Assembly (NCBI GenBank): GCA_937897585.1
Contig: CALCNY010000283.1
Coordinates: forward strand, 1 to 7,606
DNA: 7,606 nt
Source: an uncultured Chitinophagaceae bacterium
GTDB lineage: Bacteria > Bacteroidota > Bacteroidia > Chitinophagales > Chitinophagaceae
Reading direction: 5' to 3'
This document shows, in pieces, positions 6,286-7,606 of the stretch (the first letter of the stretch is position 1; the number at the start of each line of letters is the position of its first letter). The notes under the pieces are model-generated. The model had not been told where the DNA came from. It did not search any database and was given only the letters and a program-made list of their open reading frames with translations. Position numbers and translations under genes: made by a program.

Positions 6286-7383
6286 TTACTTATTATTCTC
6301 AACAGAAAAACTCAACGGAATCTGAACGTTATATGAATGATCAAGCGTTTCGTTAACAGCGCAAAGCAAGGCGACTAGTTTGCCTTTTTCAATGAAAAGC
6401 TGTGGCCTTTCAAGGGCCTCTAGTTTTTGTACACGTCCATCTTTCCACTTTATTTTTAAGTCTGATACGAGTGGATGTTTAGCAAGTTTCCAGTCGAACC
6501 CATCTAACGAATAAAAAAGTACCAGACTACGTCCGGCATTAGTAAATGCGCCCTTCATGTCTTTTACAATGGCATAATAGCAATTATCTTGATACCAAAC
6601 GAATGGATCTTCAGCAGGAAACTCAACATTTTCAACTGTAAAAATGGGTTTGTTTTGTTTGATAAATGGACCTTCTGGCTTGTCTGCAATAGCCGTTAAA
6701 TGAACAACCGGACCACCAAAAGGCTGAGGCTTTTTTCTGCCTACCGCTTTATACACCATTAAAAATCGTCCATCAGGCATTTGTGTTACTGAAGGATTGG
6801 CAACCATTTGAGCATCATAGGCAGTGGTATCAGCAGAAATATCAATCAGGGGTTTATCAAATCTTTTCCATGGTCCGTTGGGATCATCGGCTATTGCCAC
6901 ACCGATGCGCTGATTGTTACGATGAGTCCAATTGAGTTGAGGACTGGTTATTTTACCATCCCCATAATTACCCGCATAATACAGATAATATTTCCCATTA
7001 AAGAAATGAATCGTTGGATTATGGGAATACATACCATCCCAATAATTAGGACCTCGGTGAGGAAGTACTACATCTTTAAATTGAAAAGGTCCGAAAGGAG
7101 ATTTAGATACGGCATGGGCCACTTCGGAACTTGTTACCCAGGCAGTCATTCCCAATTTACGTGGCCATCTAGAATAGAACAAATGATATTGCTTATCGAT
7201 ATGCGATTTCACAAGTGTTCCACACCAGATATAAGAAGTATCATTTATAAATTTAGCCGTTGTGGGAACTGGTTGAATCATTGCAGCAAGATTCAATTCT
7301 CCTGCCTTTATTTTCCCTTTTTGTGAGAAACTCACTAAATTAAATAGGATACAAATAAAAAATAGCAATTGTATTTTTCTCAT
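6286..7383 (-). CDS. Secreted five-bladed propeller glycosidase-like protein (GH43/GH117-type fold)
   Basis: 365 residues from ATG at 7383-7381, stop TAA at 6288-6286. The frame is open to an ATG at 7467, but only the 7383 start gives a normal signal peptide (MRKIQLLFF, then ICILFNLVSFS, cleavage before Gln21), so I take that start. Five blade-like units follow, each opening with a strand motif: WCGTLVKS (53-60), HNPTIHFFNGKYYLYY (121-136), ANPSVTQMPDGRFLMVY (195-211), EDPFVWYQDNCYYAIV (258-273), ERPQLFIEKGKLVALL (325-340). Blades 1-3 close with the GPF or GPW turn typical of GH43-like propellers. The blade-1 Asp used as general base in GH43 is not in its usual place; the conserved-looking acids are Asp116, Glu258, Asp259 and Glu325. 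I recognise the family as widespread 'glycoside hydrolase family protein' in Bacteroidetes and Planctomycetes but cannot assign a CAZy number or substrate. First gene of the visible operon. Confidence 0.85.
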   Translation of the reverse strand: MRKIQLLFFICILFNLVSFSQKGKIKAGELNLAAMIQPVPTTAKFINDTSYIWCGTLVKSHIDKQYHLFYSRWPRKLGMTAWVTSSEVAHAVSKSPFGPFQFKDVVLPHRGPNYWDGMYSHNPTIHFFNGKYYLYYAGNYGDGKITSPQLNWTHRNNQRIGVAIADDPNGPWKRFDKPLIDISADTTAYDAQMVANPSVTQMPDGRFLMVYKAVGRKKPQPFGGPVVHLTAIADKPEGPFIKQNKPIFTVENVEFPAEDPFVWYQDNCYYAIVKDMKGAFTNAGRSLVLFYSLDGFDWKLAKHPLVSDLKIKWKDGRVQKLEALERPQLFIEKGKLVALLCAVNETLDHSYNVQIPLSFSVENNK

Positions 7384-7421
7384 TACAAACTTTTTAAATA
7401 ATATAAGATGGAGAATATTCA

Positions 7422-7493
7422 TAAACCTATTCATATTCATTACTAAAATATTGATGATTCGACTCATTTAATTCACGAATTAGCAAGAACAAA
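7422..7493 (-). promoter_or_regulatory. Candidate promoter elements for the operon
   Basis: The Bacteroidetes sigma-factor consensus is TTTG near -33 and TAnnTTTG near -7. On the minus strand TTTG (7493-7490) is followed after 19 bases by TAAATGAG (7470-7463), right spacing but only four of six -7 bases. A better -7 match, TAGGTTTA (7429-7422, five of six), has no clear -33 partner. Either would place transcription start downstream of the terminator-like repeat and give a leader of roughly 35-75 bases before the ATG at 7383, in line with the chosen start. The region is A/T-rich, so chance matches are likely. Confidence 0.25.
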
Positions 7494-7540
7494 AAAAATA
7501 CCTATCGATAGTACTGCCGGAAACGTTATCGATAGGTATT
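7491..7540 (-). terminator. Perfect 14-bp inverted repeat with T-run, probable leftward intrinsic terminator
   Basis: AATACCTATCGATA (7497-7510) and TATCGATAGGTATT (7527-7540) are exact reverse complements separated by 16 bases. Read leftward, the stem is followed by six more T (opposite A7491-A7496), eight counting the end of the stem; read rightward it is followed by A's, so it works as a terminator only for leftward transcription. It would end a gene lying right of the window and separate it from this operon. The stem is A/T-rich (4 G/C pairs of 14) and the loop is large, so an attenuator or a protein-binding site is an alternative. Confidence 0.6.
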
Positions 7541-7606
7541 AAAAAATACACTGAAGAAATGGTAATACTCTGCGAAAACAGAAAGGTAGACAGTATAATT
7601 ATTGAT

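Larger units (their letters stand above)
7384..7606. other. Leader region upstream of the operon
   Basis: 223 bp to the right edge with no confident gene. It holds the inverted repeat at 7497-7540 and promoter-like elements closer to the operon. On the minus strand several frames are open to the right edge, with stops at 7601-7599 or inside and just past the hairpin, so a gene could end here from the right. On the plus strand a frame is open from 7484 to the edge with its only ATG at 7559 (MVILCENRKVDSIIID), too short to call. Confidence 0.5.

Noticed and set aside
6808..7326. 172-codon plus-strand open frame antisense to the five-bladed propeller gene
   Set aside because: The minus strand encodes clear repeated blade motifs throughout; the plus frame has low-complexity Ile/Arg-rich composition and no start context.
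7384..7467. N-terminal extension of the first operon gene to the ATG at 7467
   Set aside because: The added 28 residues contain several internal Met and would bury the normal signal peptide that begins at 7383; promoter-like elements also overlap this stretch.
1..7606. CRISPR array, tRNA/rRNA, insertion sequence or attachment site
   Set aside because: No regularly spaced repeats, no clover-leaf-like sequence, no transposase or terminal inverted repeats with target duplications were found on either strand.

Overview
The window is AT-rich and carries four consecutive genes, all read from the minus strand (right to left) with gaps of 64, 79 and 52 bp. It looks like part of a carbohydrate-degradation operon from a Bacteroidetes species. 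Three things point there: the glycosidase-type families present, A/T-rich leaders without Shine-Dalgarno sequences, and four signal peptides that all end directly before Gln, a habit typical of that phylum. No SusC/SusD transporter pair, regulator, RNA gene or mobile element lies in the window, so the substrate is not fixed by context.

Order of transcription: (1) 7383-6286, a secreted five-bladed beta-propeller protein related to the GH43/GH117-type glycosidases but with an atypical active site; (2) 6221-3756, a large secreted protein of a family I cannot name, which contains a clear internal duplication; (3) 3676-1220, a secreted right-handed beta-helix protein resembling GH141-type enzymes; (4) 1167 to the left edge, a GH43 glycosidase with its three catalytic acids present, cut off before its expected C-terminal beta-sandwich domain. 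All four appear to be exported, so the likely picture is a set of periplasmic enzymes that together trim a branched, probably plant cell-wall-type, polysaccharide or oligosaccharide.

Right of the operon (7384-7606) is a non-coding leader with a 14-bp perfect inverted repeat followed by a T-run in the leftward direction. It is best read as a terminator insulating the operon from whatever lies to the right, with possible promoter elements just downstream. A pentanucleotide tandem repeat directly abuts the start codon of the beta-helix gene and could be a slippage site.

The first ten bases match the 3' end of the common Illumina adapter, so the left edge is probably an untrimmed contig end and the last few residues of the truncated GH43 are artefactual.
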